From contig NZ_BAGC01000113.1 of NCBI RefSeq assembly GCF_000308655.1, positions 62,001 through 126,000 on the forward strand: DNA of 64,000 nucleotides, read 5' to 3'. Positions 24,400-33,053 of this stretch are shown piece by piece. The stretch is from Nocardia niigatensis NBRC 100131 (GTDB lineage: Bacteria; Actinomycetota; Actinomycetes; Mycobacteriales; Mycobacteriaceae). The notes beneath the pieces were generated by a model. That model was not told the origin of the DNA. It made no database searches and was given only the letters and a program-made list of their open reading frames with translations. Each line of letters starts with the position of its first letter. Positions within the stretch are counted from its first letter, which is position 1. The position numbers and the translations under genes were made by a program.

Positions 24400-24425
24400 G
24401 GTCGTTCGCCTCCTGCCCCGGTGGT

Positions 24426-24569
24426 TCAGGCGCGCCCGAGCGCGTGCGCGAGCTGAGCCGTGGACATGCCGGAGCGTCCTTCGATGTTGCGCTGCTCGGC
24501 CTCATTGTAGAGCTGATCTCGCATGATGCCCCTGGGAGCCCGGTTCTCGTCGGTCCATGCTCTGGGCAT
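24426..24569 (-). CDS. small plasmid-stabilisation/Rho-N-like protein (47 aa)
   Basis: The 47-aa product begins MPRAWTDENRAPRG and ends with a helix-extended-loop-helix block, RDQLYNEAEQRNIEGRSGMS plus TAQLAHAL. The latter is the C-terminal Rho-N/SAP-like motif seen in actinobacterial plasmid stabilization proteins. The ATG at 24569 follows AGGAGGAG. It lies downstream of a consensus SigF-type promoter and upstream of the Rv1733c-like gene. It probably binds nucleic acid in stress; this is inference from the motif. Confidence 0.7.
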   Translation of the reverse strand: MPRAWTDENRAPRGIMRDQLYNEAEQRNIEGRSGMSTAQLAHALGRA

Positions 24570-24596
24570 GACTCCTCCTGTTCGCTCGGTGCGGCG

Positions 24597-24621
24597 ATAC
24601 CCGGTGACCGGGTCGTGAAAC
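24597..24621 (-). promoter_or_regulatory. SigF-type promoter (consensus)
   Basis: On the minus strand GTTT (24621-24618), a 15-nt spacer and GGGTAT (24602-24597) match exactly the GTTT-N15-GGGTAT consensus of mycobacterial SigF. It lies 28 nt upstream of the ATG at 24569 and should drive the small Rho-N-like gene and the Rv1733c homologue. Confidence 0.8.
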
Positions 24622-24789
24622 CGGGCGGGGGTGGCCGTCGCGGCGGGCCGGTGGCAGACTGAGGACAGGTTGAGACTCCAGCCGATCCCGGTCCCGTATG
24701 CCTCCATACAGTTGCGGCTGCCGTCGTGGCCAAGCTCGCATGCTCTGTCGACGCGGCGGAATCGGACACCCCCCTCGGGAGGTCGCGCC

Positions 24790-25191
24790 ATGTCAACGGT
24801 GTCACTCGTACGTCCTGTGGCGAACGAGATTCCGGCTCGCCGATCACGATTCACTCATGACGCGGACAGCCGGCCGGCGGACTGGACCGGGTTACACGAT
24901 TGCCTGGTCATCCAAGTCACGGGCGAACTCGACGTCAACGGATTGCCCGCGTTCCGTACCGCTTTGAACGCCGCTGTCGATGCCGGACCGCCCGTGGTCG
25001 TGGTCGACCTGCGCCGCGCGCGATTCCTGAGCGTCCGCAATGCGGTGGTGCTGCTCGATTTCGTGCAGCGCGCCGACCGCGACGACATCGGAATCGTGAT
25101 GCCGGCCGCGCCCCGTCAGATCGAACGGGTGCTCGACGTGACCGGTGTCCGGAACCTGGTCCATCGGGATCGCGTTCCGTCGGGCAACTGA
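24790..25191 (+). CDS. STAS-domain protein, anti-sigma antagonist-like
   Basis: The 133-aa protein from ATG 24790 (behind GGGAGG) has a single STAS domain: CLVIQVTGELDVNGLPAFRT, VVVVDLRRARFLSVRNAVVL, and a C-terminal helix. STAS antagonists bind RsbW-type kinases in their unphosphorylated form and release the sigma factor. The usual phosphorylatable DSSG is FLSVRNAV here, so the Ser is kept in an atypical context. The RsbW-like gene lies 830 bp downstream, making partnership plausible. Confidence 0.82.
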   Translation: MSTVSLVRPVANEIPARRSRFTHDADSRPADWTGLHDCLVIQVTGELDVNGLPAFRTALNAAVDAGPPVVVVDLRRARFLSVRNAVVLLDFVQRADRDDIGIVMPAAPRQIERVLDVTGVRNLVHRDRVPSGN

Positions 25192-25260
25192 TCGGAACAG
25201 GCGCGCGACCGCCGCATCGAGTGGCTTCCCCGAGCCGCTGACGCAGCGGATAATTCGGCT

Positions 25261-25944
25261 GTGACACAAGGCGGAGAGGTCCCTCCCGACCACGCGCAGA
25301 TCCTCGGACAGGTGATGGGCGTGGGCCGCTCGCAGACCGTCGGCAGCTTCCGCTTCTGGTTCGGCGACCAGCGGTGGGAGTGGTCCGACGAGGTCGCGCT
25401 GATGCACGGATATCAGCCGGGTTCGGTGCTGCCGACCACCGATCTACTGCTGTCGCACAAGCATCCCGACGATCGGGCCCAGGTCGCCAGTACGATCGCG
25501 CGCTCGGTGGACAACGCTCTGCCGTTCTCGAGCCGGCACCGCATCATCGACACCGCCGGGACCGTGCACGACGTGATCGTGGTGGGTGATCAGATGCTCG
25601 ACGCCGACGACCAGGTCGTCGGGTCGGCCGGCTACTACATCGACGTGACCGCCGTGCTCGCCGAACACCGGCAGGAGGCCCTCGACGACAGTCTGCCCGA
25701 GCTGTACGCCGCGCGCGCCGTGATCGAGCAGGCCAAGGGGGCGATCATGCTGGTCTACGGTGTCAGCGCCGAGACGGCGTTCCGAGTGCTGACCTGGCGG
25801 TCGCAGGAGACGAACACGAAGCTGCGCGCCCTGGCCGCGCAACTGATGGAAGACCTGCAATCGCTGGCCGATTCGGCGATGCCGATCCGCACTCATTTCG
25901 ACCACCTGCTCCTGACCGCCCATGAGCGAGTTCCCGAACGATGA
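25261..25944 (+). CDS. PAS-ANTAR domain regulator
   Basis: The 227-aa protein starts with GTG and has an N-terminal PAS-type sensor (about residues 25-135; the core reads WSDEVALMHGY then HPDDRAQV) and a C-terminal ANTAR domain (about 165-215; AVIEQAKGAIMLVYGVSAE plus the following helices). ANTAR domains bind RNA twin hairpins and act as antiterminators. It lies between the STAS and RsbW-like genes, suggesting the whole block is a stress-signalling set. The signal and target RNA are unknown. Confidence 0.85.
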   Translation: MTQGGEVPPDHAQILGQVMGVGRSQTVGSFRFWFGDQRWEWSDEVALMHGYQPGSVLPTTDLLLSHKHPDDRAQVASTIARSVDNALPFSSRHRIIDTAGTVHDVIVVGDQMLDADDQVVGSAGYYIDVTAVLAEHRQEALDDSLPELYAARAVIEQAKGAIMLVYGVSAETAFRVLTWRSQETNTKLRALAAQLMEDLQSLADSAMPIRTHFDHLLLTAHERVPER

Positions 25945-25954
25945 AGCCCGCCTG

Positions 25955-25979
25955 GTTTCCCCGCGGCCACACGGGGTAC
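25955..25979 (+). promoter_or_regulatory. SigF-type promoter of RsbW-like gene
   Basis: GTTT (25955-25958), 15 nt, GGGTAC (25974-25979), one base off the SigF consensus and 44 nt before the start of the RsbW-like gene. It would give feedback control of the sigma factor by its own anti-sigma factor. Confidence 0.72.
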
Positions 25980-26023
25980 GCGAAGAAGGAATCGGGCGAA
26001 GATCGCTGACGAGGTGGTGAGGT

Positions 26024-26539
26024 ATGAGTGAATCGCCACAGCAGAACGGGGCCGACTACGGAACAGCCCGCACCGATCCGCGGAACAACGGGAAGGGGCG
26101 CCTGATCACCGAGAGCTCCGTGGTGCAGTCGCGGCCGCTGTCCGGTCGGGTGGCGCTGCGCGTTCCGGCCGACGCCGAGCAGCTGGGGATGCTGCGCGCC
26201 CTCACCGAGACCGTCATGCTCACAGCGGATTTCACGATCGACGTGGTGATCGACGTGCGGGTGGCGCTGGACGAGGTGGCCACCACCCTGATCGCCGGCG
26301 CCGTCCCGGACGCCTCGATCGACTGCGAATTCCTATTCGACGAACAGCGGGTACGGGTGCGGGTCGCGGCGGTGACCCATTCCGATGGCGGCGTGCTGGA
26401 ACACAGCTTCGGCTGGCAGGTCGTCGAGATGCTGACCGAGTCGATCGCGGTCCGCAGCGACGACTTCGACCCCGCCCGGAACGGATACCGGGTGGTCGTG
26501 GAGTTCACCCGTACCCGGGGTGACAGCGACGAGGGTTAG
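26024..26539 (+). CDS. RsbW/UsfX-like anti-sigma factor kinase
   Basis: The 171-aa protein matches the small HATPase proteins of the RsbW/SpoIIAB type: the N-box is VRVALDEVATTLI (about residues 84-96) and GWQVVEMLTE follows in the G-region. The classical G1 loop is weak. Such proteins sequester a SigF/SigB-type sigma factor and phosphorylate STAS antagonists. Its own start is preceded by AGGTGGTGAGG and by a SigF-type promoter. The likely target sigma factor is encoded 16 kb downstream. It is followed 2 bp later by kup. Confidence 0.78.
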   Translation: MSESPQQNGADYGTARTDPRNNGKGRLITESSVVQSRPLSGRVALRVPADAEQLGMLRALTETVMLTADFTIDVVIDVRVALDEVATTLIAGAVPDASIDCEFLFDEQRVRVRVAAVTHSDGGVLEHSFGWQVVEMLTESIAVRSDDFDPARNGYRVVVEFTRTRGDSDEG

Positions 26540-26541
26540 CC

Positions 26542-28518
26542 GTGTCCCAGCGCCACGACTCGACGGTCTCGGATGACCAGGGGTCAGCCGGGCAGTCCGG
26601 CGCGGCGGCGGGAGACGGTGCGAGCGTGCGTGATGCGGTGCGTCCGGGTCTGGTGATCGGGGCGCTCGGGGTGGTGTTCGGAGACATCGGGACCAGTCCG
26701 ATCTATACCCTGCGGACGGCGTTCGATCCCTCGGATCCACATCCCGTCCCGGTCGCACCCGGGAATGTGTACGGCGTTGTGTCGCTGGTGTTCTGGTCGG
26801 TGCTGATCATCGTGACGGTCACCTATGTGCTGCTGGCCATGCGCGCCGACAACGACGGTGAGGGCGGCATCATGGCGCTGATCACGCTGGTTCGGCGGTG
26901 GGCGACAGGCGGGCGGCGGCTGGCGGCGATATTGTCGGCGCTCGGCATCTTCGGCGCCGCACTGTTCTTCGGCGACAGCATGATCACCCCGGCCATCTCG
27001 GTGCTGTCCGCGGTGGAGGGGATCGAGGTGGTGGAACCGCCGCTGGCGAAGGCCGTCGTGCCGATCACAGCGCTGATCATCGTGCTGCTGTTTCTCTTTC
27101 AGCATCGCGGGACGGCGTCGGTGGGCCGGTTGTTCGGCCCGGTGATGGTGGCGTGGTTCCTGGCGATCGGGGCATGCGGCATCGGTGGGATCCGGGAGCA
27201 GCCGGCGATCCTGAAGGCGTTGTGGCCGGGCTACGCGCTCGGCTTCCTCGCGGGACACTTCGCCATCGCCTTCTTCGCGCTGGCCGCCATCGTGCTGGTG
27301 GTCACCGGCGCGGAGGCGCTGTACGCGGATCTGGGGCACTTCGGGCGCCGATCCATCACCACCGCTTGGCTTTTCCTGGTGCTGCCCGCCTGCGTGCTCA
27401 GCTACTTCGGACAGGCCGCCCTGGTACTCGGAACCCGCGGGCACGTCGTGAGCCCGTTCTTCCTCCTGGTTCCGAGCTGGGGCCGGCTGCCCATGGTCGC
27501 GCTCGCCACCGCGGCGACGGTGATCGCCTCGCAGGCGGTGATCACGGGCGCGTACTCGGTGGCGTCCCAGGCCGCGCGGATCGGCTACCTGCCGCGGTTG
27601 CGCATCGCCCACACCTCGGAGTCGACGCCCGGGCAGATCTACGTACCGTGGATCAACTGGCTGCTGCTGGTCTCGGTGCTCACGCTGGTCTTCGCCTTCC
27701 GCAGTTCGACCGCGCTGGCCTTCGCGTTCGGCATGGCGGTCACGTGCACGATCACCATCACGACCCTGCTGCTCGGCTACGTCGCGCACGCGAAATGGCG
27801 ACTGCCGCGGTGGCTCGTCGTCGTGGTCTGGACGCCGCTGCTCACGGTGGACCTGCTGTTCGTCGCGGCCAATCTCACCAAGCTGGTGCGCGGCGCCTGG
27901 CTGCCGCTGCTGATCGGGCTCGCCGCGTTCCTGGTCATGACGACCTGGCAGCGCGGGCGCGAGGTGGTCGCGGACGAGCGCGGCCGGCTGGAGGGGTCGC
28001 TGCGCGAGTTCGTCGACGAGCTGTGGCATGACGCGTCGCGGTTGACGATCGTCGACGGGACGGCGGTATTCCTCAACCGTGGCAAGGACACCGTGCCGCT
28101 GGCCCTGCGTGCCAATGTCGAGCACAACAGCGTCCGCCATCGCCAGACCGTCATCGTGTCGGTCGACACCGAGCCGGTGCCCCGGGCCGCGCCGGACGAC
28201 CGCGTGCGGCTCGACCACCTCGGCTACCGCGACGACGGGATCATCCACGTGACCGTGCGGGTCGGCTATATGGAGACCCCCGATATCCCGGCGGCGCTGG
28301 CCGGGCTGAACCCGGACGACACCGAGGGCGAGCTCGATCTGGACCAGGCGTCGTACTTCCTGTCCGAGGTCGAGCTGCGGGCAGCCGAGAAGCCCGTGAT
28401 GTCCCATTGGCGCACAAGGCTTTTCATCGCCATCAGCTACATCTCCGCCGACGTGGCCGACTATTTCCGGCTGCCCCGCCACCGGACGGTGATCCTCGGC
28501 GAGCGGATCGAGGTGTGA
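26542..28518 (+). CDS. kup: Kup-type potassium uptake transporter
   Basis: The 658-aa membrane protein has the hallmark GVVFGDIGTSPIYTLRTAF after a 35-residue N-terminus, twelve hydrophobic segments up to about residue 460, and a soluble C-terminal domain with the family end RTVILGERIEV. It should import K+ by H+ symport. The GTG start lies 2 bp after the RsbW-like stop, so it is probably co-transcribed from the SigF-type promoter. That would link potassium uptake to osmotic stress. Confidence 0.93.
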   Translation: MSQRHDSTVSDDQGSAGQSGAAAGDGASVRDAVRPGLVIGALGVVFGDIGTSPIYTLRTAFDPSDPHPVPVAPGNVYGVVSLVFWSVLIIVTVTYVLLAMRADNDGEGGIMALITLVRRWATGGRRLAAILSALGIFGAALFFGDSMITPAISVLSAVEGIEVVEPPLAKAVVPITALIIVLLFLFQHRGTASVGRLFGPVMVAWFLAIGACGIGGIREQPAILKALWPGYALGFLAGHFAIAFFALAAIVLVVTGAEALYADLGHFGRRSITTAWLFLVLPACVLSYFGQAALVLGTRGHVVSPFFLLVPSWGRLPMVALATAATVIASQAVITGAYSVASQAARIGYLPRLRIAHTSESTPGQIYVPWINWLLLVSVLTLVFAFRSSTALAFAFGMAVTCTITITTLLLGYVAHAKWRLPRWLVVVVWTPLLTVDLLFVAANLTKLVRGAWLPLLIGLAAFLVMTTWQRGREVVADERGRLEGSLREFVDELWHDASRLTIVDGTAVFLNRGKDTVPLALRANVEHNSVRHRQTVIVSVDTEPVPRAAPDDRVRLDHLGYRDDGIIHVTVRVGYMETPDIPAALAGLNPDDTEGELDLDQASYFLSEVELRAAEKPVMSHWRTRLFIAISYISADVADYFRLPRHRTVILGERIEV

Positions 28519-28556
28519 CGCCCGTGCGCCCGCTGAAACGCGCCACGGCCGCGCGG

Positions 28557-28581
28557 GTGTGAAGCGCCGTTGCCGGGGTAT
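28557..28581 (+). promoter_or_regulatory. SigF-type promoter of catalase gene
   Basis: GTGT (28557-28560), 15 nt, GGGTAT (28576-28581): the -10 element is exact and the -35 has one mismatch to GTTT. It lies 51 nt upstream of the catalase start. Confidence 0.68.
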
Positions 28582-28632
28582 GGCGGCAGTACGGAGACAT
28601 CCGAAATCCCGGCAATCGGAGGAGGCCGCCAC

Positions 28633-30738
28633 ATGGAGGGTGTATCGAACGACAAACAGCGGCAATTGGACCTGTACCGAGTCGCCCGCGAGCAGGGGGA
28701 CCTCACCACCCAGCAGGGCGTGCGGGTCGACGGCACGGACGATGCGGTGAAGGTGGGCGATCGCGGGCCGACACTGCTGGAGGATTTCCATGCGCGGGAA
28801 AAGATTACGCATTTCGATCACGAGCGCATCCCCGAGCGGGTGGTGCACGCGCGCGGGGCGGGGGCCTACGGGCACTTCCGGCCCTATTCGGCATGGCTGG
28901 GCCGGTTCACGGCGGCGCGTTTCCTGACCGATCCGACGGTGGAGACCCCCGTGTTCGTCCGGTTCTCGACGGTCGCGGGGTCGCGCGGGTCGGCCGATAC
29001 GGTGCGGGACGTGCGCGGGTTCGCGACCAAGTTCTATACGACGGAGGGCAATTACGATCTGGTCGGCAACAACGTCCCGGTCTTCTTCATCCAGGACGGC
29101 ATCAAGTTCCCCGATTTCGTGCACGCGGTGAAACCCGAGCCGCACAACGAGATTCCGCAGGCCGCCTCCGCGCACGACACCCTGTGGGACTTCGTGGCGC
29201 TGCAGCCGGAGACGCTGCACGCCATCATGTGGCTGATGTCGGATCGGGCGCTGCCGCGCAGTTACCGCATGATGCAGGGCTTCGGGGTGCACACCTTCCG
29301 GCTGGTCAGCGCCGAGGGGCAGGGCATCTTCGTGAAGTTCCACTGGAAGCCGAAACTCGGCGTGCACTCGCTGCTGTGGGACGAATGTCAGCAGATCGCC
29401 GGGCACGATCCGGACTTCCACCGGCGCGACCTGTGGGACAACATCGACGCCGGACGGTTCCCGGAATGGGAGCTGGGTGTGCAGCTGATCCCCGAGCACC
29501 GCGAGTTCGACTTCGATTTCGACCTGCTGGACGCGACGAAACTGATTCCCGAGGAACAGATTCCGGTGCGGCCGGTCGGGTGCATGGTGCTCGACCGCAA
29601 TCCGGACAACTTCTTCGCCGAGACCGAGCAGGTGGCCTTCCACACCGCGAACCTGGTCCCCGGCATCGACTTCACCGACGATCCGCTGCTGCAGCTGCGC
29701 AACTTCTCCTATCTCGATACGCAGCTGATCCGGCTGGGCGGGCCGAACTTCGCGCAACTGCCGATCAACCGGCCGGTCGCCGATGTCCGGAACCATCAGC
29801 AGGACGGCTACGGGCAGCACACGATTCCCCAGGGCCAGGCCGCCTACACGAAGAACGCCATCGGCGGCGGCTGCCCGGCCTTGGCCGAGGAGGGCGCCTT
29901 CCGGCACTATCCCGAACCGCTGTACGGCTCTCCGGTCCGGGACCGCGGTGCGCGGTTCCGCGAGTACTACCGGCAGCCCCGGATGTTCTGGCACAGCATG
30001 TCCGAACCGGAGGCCGACCATATCGTGGCCGCCTTCGCCTTCGAACTCGGCAAGGTGACCCGGCCGGTCATCCGGACCCGGGTGCTCGAACATCTCGCGC
30101 GGGTCGATCCGGATCTGGCGGTCCGCGTCGCCGCCGAAGTCGGCATGCCCGCCCCGGCGGTGCAGGACGGCGCGGCCGAGGCCATGATGTCACCGGCGCT
30201 GTCGCAGCTGAGCATGTCGGGCACCGGCATCGCCACTCGCAAGATCGGGGTGCTGATCGCCGACGGCGTTGATTCGGAGGGCTTGCGCCGAGTCCGCGAA
30301 CAGCTGACGGGCCGCGGCGCGCTGCTGGAAACCCTTGCGGCACACGGCGGATTCGTGCGCGCCCAGGGCGCGGACGGAGAGACCGTCACCGTCGACCGCT
30401 CCCTGGTGACCGTGTCCTCGGTGTTGTACGACGGTGTCCTCGTCGCCGGCGGCCCGGCGGCGGCGGATGCGCTGGGCAGCGACGGCCCTGCGGTCCATTT
30501 CGTCCTCGAGGCATTCAAACACGCCAAGCCGATCGGCGGATTCGGGGCGGGAGCGGACCTGTTGCGGGTCGTCGGACTCACCCCCGAACTCCCGCAGTCC
30601 GAACTTGTCGAGAGCAACGGGGTCGTCGTCACGCCGGCGTCCGGCAGTGACATACCGGCCCGGTTCGCCGACATGTTCGCGGAACTTCTTGCCCAGCACC
30701 GGGTCTGGCGGCGGGCAACGCACGCCGTCCCGGCCTGA
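28633..30738 (+). CDS. katE: large-subunit (HPII/KatE-type) catalase
   Basis: The 701-aa protein is a clade II catalase. It has the heme-pocket His in ERIPERVVHARGAGAYGHF, VRFSTVAGSRGSADT, the Asn of GNNVPVFFIQD, and the proximal Tyr region RNFSYLDTQLIRLGG. The last 150 residues form the DJ-1/glutaminase-like domain found in HPII enzymes (VGVLIADGVDSEGLRRV in the family position). The ATG at 28633 follows GGAGGAGG. The SigF-type promoter upstream agrees with a stationary-phase or stress role. Confidence 0.93.
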   Translation: MEGVSNDKQRQLDLYRVAREQGDLTTQQGVRVDGTDDAVKVGDRGPTLLEDFHAREKITHFDHERIPERVVHARGAGAYGHFRPYSAWLGRFTAARFLTDPTVETPVFVRFSTVAGSRGSADTVRDVRGFATKFYTTEGNYDLVGNNVPVFFIQDGIKFPDFVHAVKPEPHNEIPQAASAHDTLWDFVALQPETLHAIMWLMSDRALPRSYRMMQGFGVHTFRLVSAEGQGIFVKFHWKPKLGVHSLLWDECQQIAGHDPDFHRRDLWDNIDAGRFPEWELGVQLIPEHREFDFDFDLLDATKLIPEEQIPVRPVGCMVLDRNPDNFFAETEQVAFHTANLVPGIDFTDDPLLQLRNFSYLDTQLIRLGGPNFAQLPINRPVADVRNHQQDGYGQHTIPQGQAAYTKNAIGGGCPALAEEGAFRHYPEPLYGSPVRDRGARFREYYRQPRMFWHSMSEPEADHIVAAFAFELGKVTRPVIRTRVLEHLARVDPDLAVRVAAEVGMPAPAVQDGAAEAMMSPALSQLSMSGTGIATRKIGVLIADGVDSEGLRRVREQLTGRGALLETLAAHGGFVRAQGADGETVTVDRSLVTVSSVLYDGVLVAGGPAAADALGSDGPAVHFVLEAFKHAKPIGGFGAGADLLRVVGLTPELPQSELVESNGVVVTPASGSDIPARFADMFAELLAQHRVWRRATHAVPA

Positions 30739-30894
30739 CCAAAAGACCGCCACGGTCCGATGACCCCGATCCTGCCCTATTCGGGCCGTGGCACCCCGGG
30801 TCGCGCGGGCTGTCCACCGCGCGGCCCCCTTTCGGGCGCTCCGTTTCAGGTCAGGATTCAGGTCAGTGGGTTGCGCTGGATCAGGGCCGGTAAG

Positions 30895-31375
30895 TCAACC
30901 GCCGGTTGCCGTCCGGTGTGCCACCAGTAGCTCGGCGGACTGTTCGACAGCCGTTTCCACGGCGGTGTGGCCGGTGGGTCCGAGACCGTTGCGGAGTTCG
31001 CCGTAGACAATCAGCACACCGATCACCCTGCCGTCTCGCCAGACCGGCTCGCAGCACTGAGCGCACCCCTAGCGGCTTGATCTCGAACGCGTAGTCGGCC
31101 CAGTGCTTTTCGAGGGTGATATCGGCGACCAGGATCGGGTGCTCGGAACGCGCGGCGGCCCGGCAGGGGCTGAGCCGACACAGCATCGGCGCCTCTTCGA
31201 CCAGCTTCGCCCGCGGGCTGGACCAATCGAGCGCGGTGAGTTCGCCATGATCGTAGGCGGTGATCCCGACCATCGGCCGCCCCGACAGCGCCCGCGAGAC
31301 CAGTGCCGCGACGCTCTTCAGCGGCTGATCGGCCCGTGGGTCCGGGCCGGTCGACTCCTGCCGTGAAGTGCTCAC
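30895..31375 (-). pseudogene. GAF-domain protein with frameshift
   Basis: The N-terminal frame (from 31375) reads a GAF-like domain: RPMVGITAYDHGELTALDWS, and ILVADITLEKHWADYAFE, then IKPLGVRSVL. At about 31050 the frame shifts. The continuation EPVWRDGRVIGVLIVYGELR and an AVEQSAELLVAHRTATGG end lie in another frame and stop at 30895. Loss of two bases (or gain of one) explains it. It may be a genuine mutation or a sequence error. The intact protein would be about 160 aa, a stand-alone GAF sensor. Confidence 0.7.
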
Positions 31376-31455
31376 CTGGAGGGGAGGGTTCCCGGGCCTG
31401 TCGGCGCGGAAACGTGGGGTGCGGAGACTTCAGGGGATGTCGGCCGGCGGGCCCG

Positions 31456-32973
31456 CTAGAGGTCCGTCGGTCCGGTGCTGGGCGGCGACAGGGGGGACAA
31501 ATGGCGGGTGGCGGGTCCTTCGAGGCGGGTGCCGTCGGCGGCGAAGCGGGAGCCGTGCAGCGGGCAGTCCCAGGATCTCTCGGCCGGATTCCAGCGCAGG
31601 ATGCCGCCCAGATGCGGGCAGATGGCGGAGACGGTGGTGGTCGTGCCGTCGACGGTGCAGGTGGCGGCCGGGCCGGTGAAGCGGCGCTCGACGCGTCCGG
31701 TGCCCTCCGGGGCGCGGATCGGGTCGCCGCCGGTGCGGGCCATGTGCCACCAGCCCGCGCAGAATTCCAGTGCGACGGCGGTATTCGCGCGCACGGCCGC
31801 TGGAAGTGACCGCACCTCGCCCGGCCGCCAAGTGGTGAAGGCGTCGGCCCAGTCCGGTCGTTTGCCGGTGATCCGACCCACCAGGACCTGGGCCGCGGCG
31901 ATGGCGTTGGTGAAGCCCCACTTGGCGTAACCGGTGGCGAACAGGATTCCGTCGCGGCCGGGAAGCAGCGGGCCGGCGTACGGGAGTTCACCGACCGGCC
32001 GGTAGTCCTGGGCGGACCAACTGGTCACGGGTGTCGCCGACGGGAACCAGCGTTCGGTCCAGTCGTGCAGGTCGGCGATCCGGTCGTCGGTGTGGTCCGC
32101 GCGCCCGACCACGTGGCCGTTGCCGCCGACCAGCAGGACGTCGCCCTCGGGATCGGGAACCGTACGGACCGACCGGGTGGGTTCGCCGGCGGTGATGTAC
32201 ATATCGCGGGACAGCGACCGCGGCAGCCGGTATGCGGTGAGATACGACCGCAGCGGCACCAGCCGGGTGAAGAACCCGCCGCGGTCCAGGATCGGCGTCC
32301 CCGTGGCGAGGACGACGCTGCCCGCCCGTACCGGGCCGTGCTCGGTCTCGATGACGTGGTCGCCGGTCGCGGCGCCGCGCACGCCGTACACGAGACTGGA
32401 TTCGTAGATGGGCACCGCGTGCGATTCCACGTCGGCGGCGAGCACGGCCAGCAACGACATCGGATTCAGCTGCGCCTGTGCCGCGAGCCGCACGCCACCC
32501 AGGGCCGGGAAAGGCGCGTCGATCCGGTCGTTGAACTCGACCGGCATTCCCGCCTCCCGCAGTACCCCGAATTCCCTTCGGGCGAGCGCCAGTTCGCGCT
32601 CGGACTGGGCATAGGTGTAGGCGTCGCCGGACTGATAGTCGATGGCGTGCCCACCGCAGTACTCCAGGAGCCACTGCTGCCCCGCGAGATTGGCGTCGAG
32701 ATAGGTGCGCAGCATGCCCGCGCCGTGGCGATGCCGGATCCGCTGCCCCCGGACACCCTGCAGCAGGCTCACTTTGGCATTGCTGGCGCCCGTGGTGCCG
32801 TCACCGATGCGCCGTCCCTCCAGGACCGCGACCTCGACGCCGTTCTCGGCCAGCAGCAGCGCCGTCACCAGGCCGGTGAGGCCGCCGCCGACGACCACCA
32901 CGTCGAAACGCCCTCCCGGGGTCACTCGCAGACGGGCAGGGGTCGGGTTCTCGATCTTCCAGACTGGGGTCAT
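31456..32973 (-). CDS. FAD-dependent oxidoreductase with C-terminal Rieske domain
   Basis: The 505-aa protein joins a DadA-type FAD domain (N-terminal VVVGGGLTGLVTALLLAENG, about residue 26) to a C-terminal Rieske [2Fe-2S] domain. The Rieske ligands are CPHLGG and CPLHGSRF (about residues 455-480). This combination is common in actinomycetes and cyanobacteria; its substrate is usually unknown, with glycine-oxidase-like activity proposed. It sits beside stress genes and has a SigF-like promoter (one mismatch) immediately upstream. Confidence 0.87.
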   Translation of the reverse strand: MTPVWKIENPTPARLRVTPGGRFDVVVVGGGLTGLVTALLLAENGVEVAVLEGRRIGDGTTGASNAKVSLLQGVRGQRIRHRHGAGMLRTYLDANLAGQQWLLEYCGGHAIDYQSGDAYTYAQSERELALARREFGVLREAGMPVEFNDRIDAPFPALGGVRLAAQAQLNPMSLLAVLAADVESHAVPIYESSLVYGVRGAATGDHVIETEHGPVRAGSVVLATGTPILDRGGFFTRLVPLRSYLTAYRLPRSLSRDMYITAGEPTRSVRTVPDPEGDVLLVGGNGHVVGRADHTDDRIADLHDWTERWFPSATPVTSWSAQDYRPVGELPYAGPLLPGRDGILFATGYAKWGFTNAIAAAQVLVGRITGKRPDWADAFTTWRPGEVRSLPAAVRANTAVALEFCAGWWHMARTGGDPIRAPEGTGRVERRFTGPAATCTVDGTTTTVSAICPHLGGILRWNPAERSWDCPLHGSRFAADGTRLEGPATRHLSPLSPPSTGPTDL

Positions 32974-32982
32974 GGTGTTGCT

Positions 32983-33007
32983 ATAGCCCGCCGTCGGGGG
33001 TCGAAAC
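32983..33007 (-). promoter_or_regulatory. SigF-like promoter of FAD-Rieske gene
   Basis: On the minus strand GTTT (33007-33004), 15 nt, GGCTAT (32988-32983), a single mismatch from GTTT-N15-GGGTAT. The -10 lies about 10 nt from the ATG at 32973, implying a very short leader. Confidence 0.5.
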
Positions 33008-33053
33008 GGCTGTCTCGGGGGCTTCGAAACGCGGCAGGGCGGTTAGTGCGGGG

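Noticed and set aside
26584..30093. 1169-aa open frame on the minus strand opposite kup and katE
   Set aside because: It is the reverse frame of two clear genes; GC-rich codon bias keeps it open. Its composition is His/Arg/Gln/Gly-rich and without domains.
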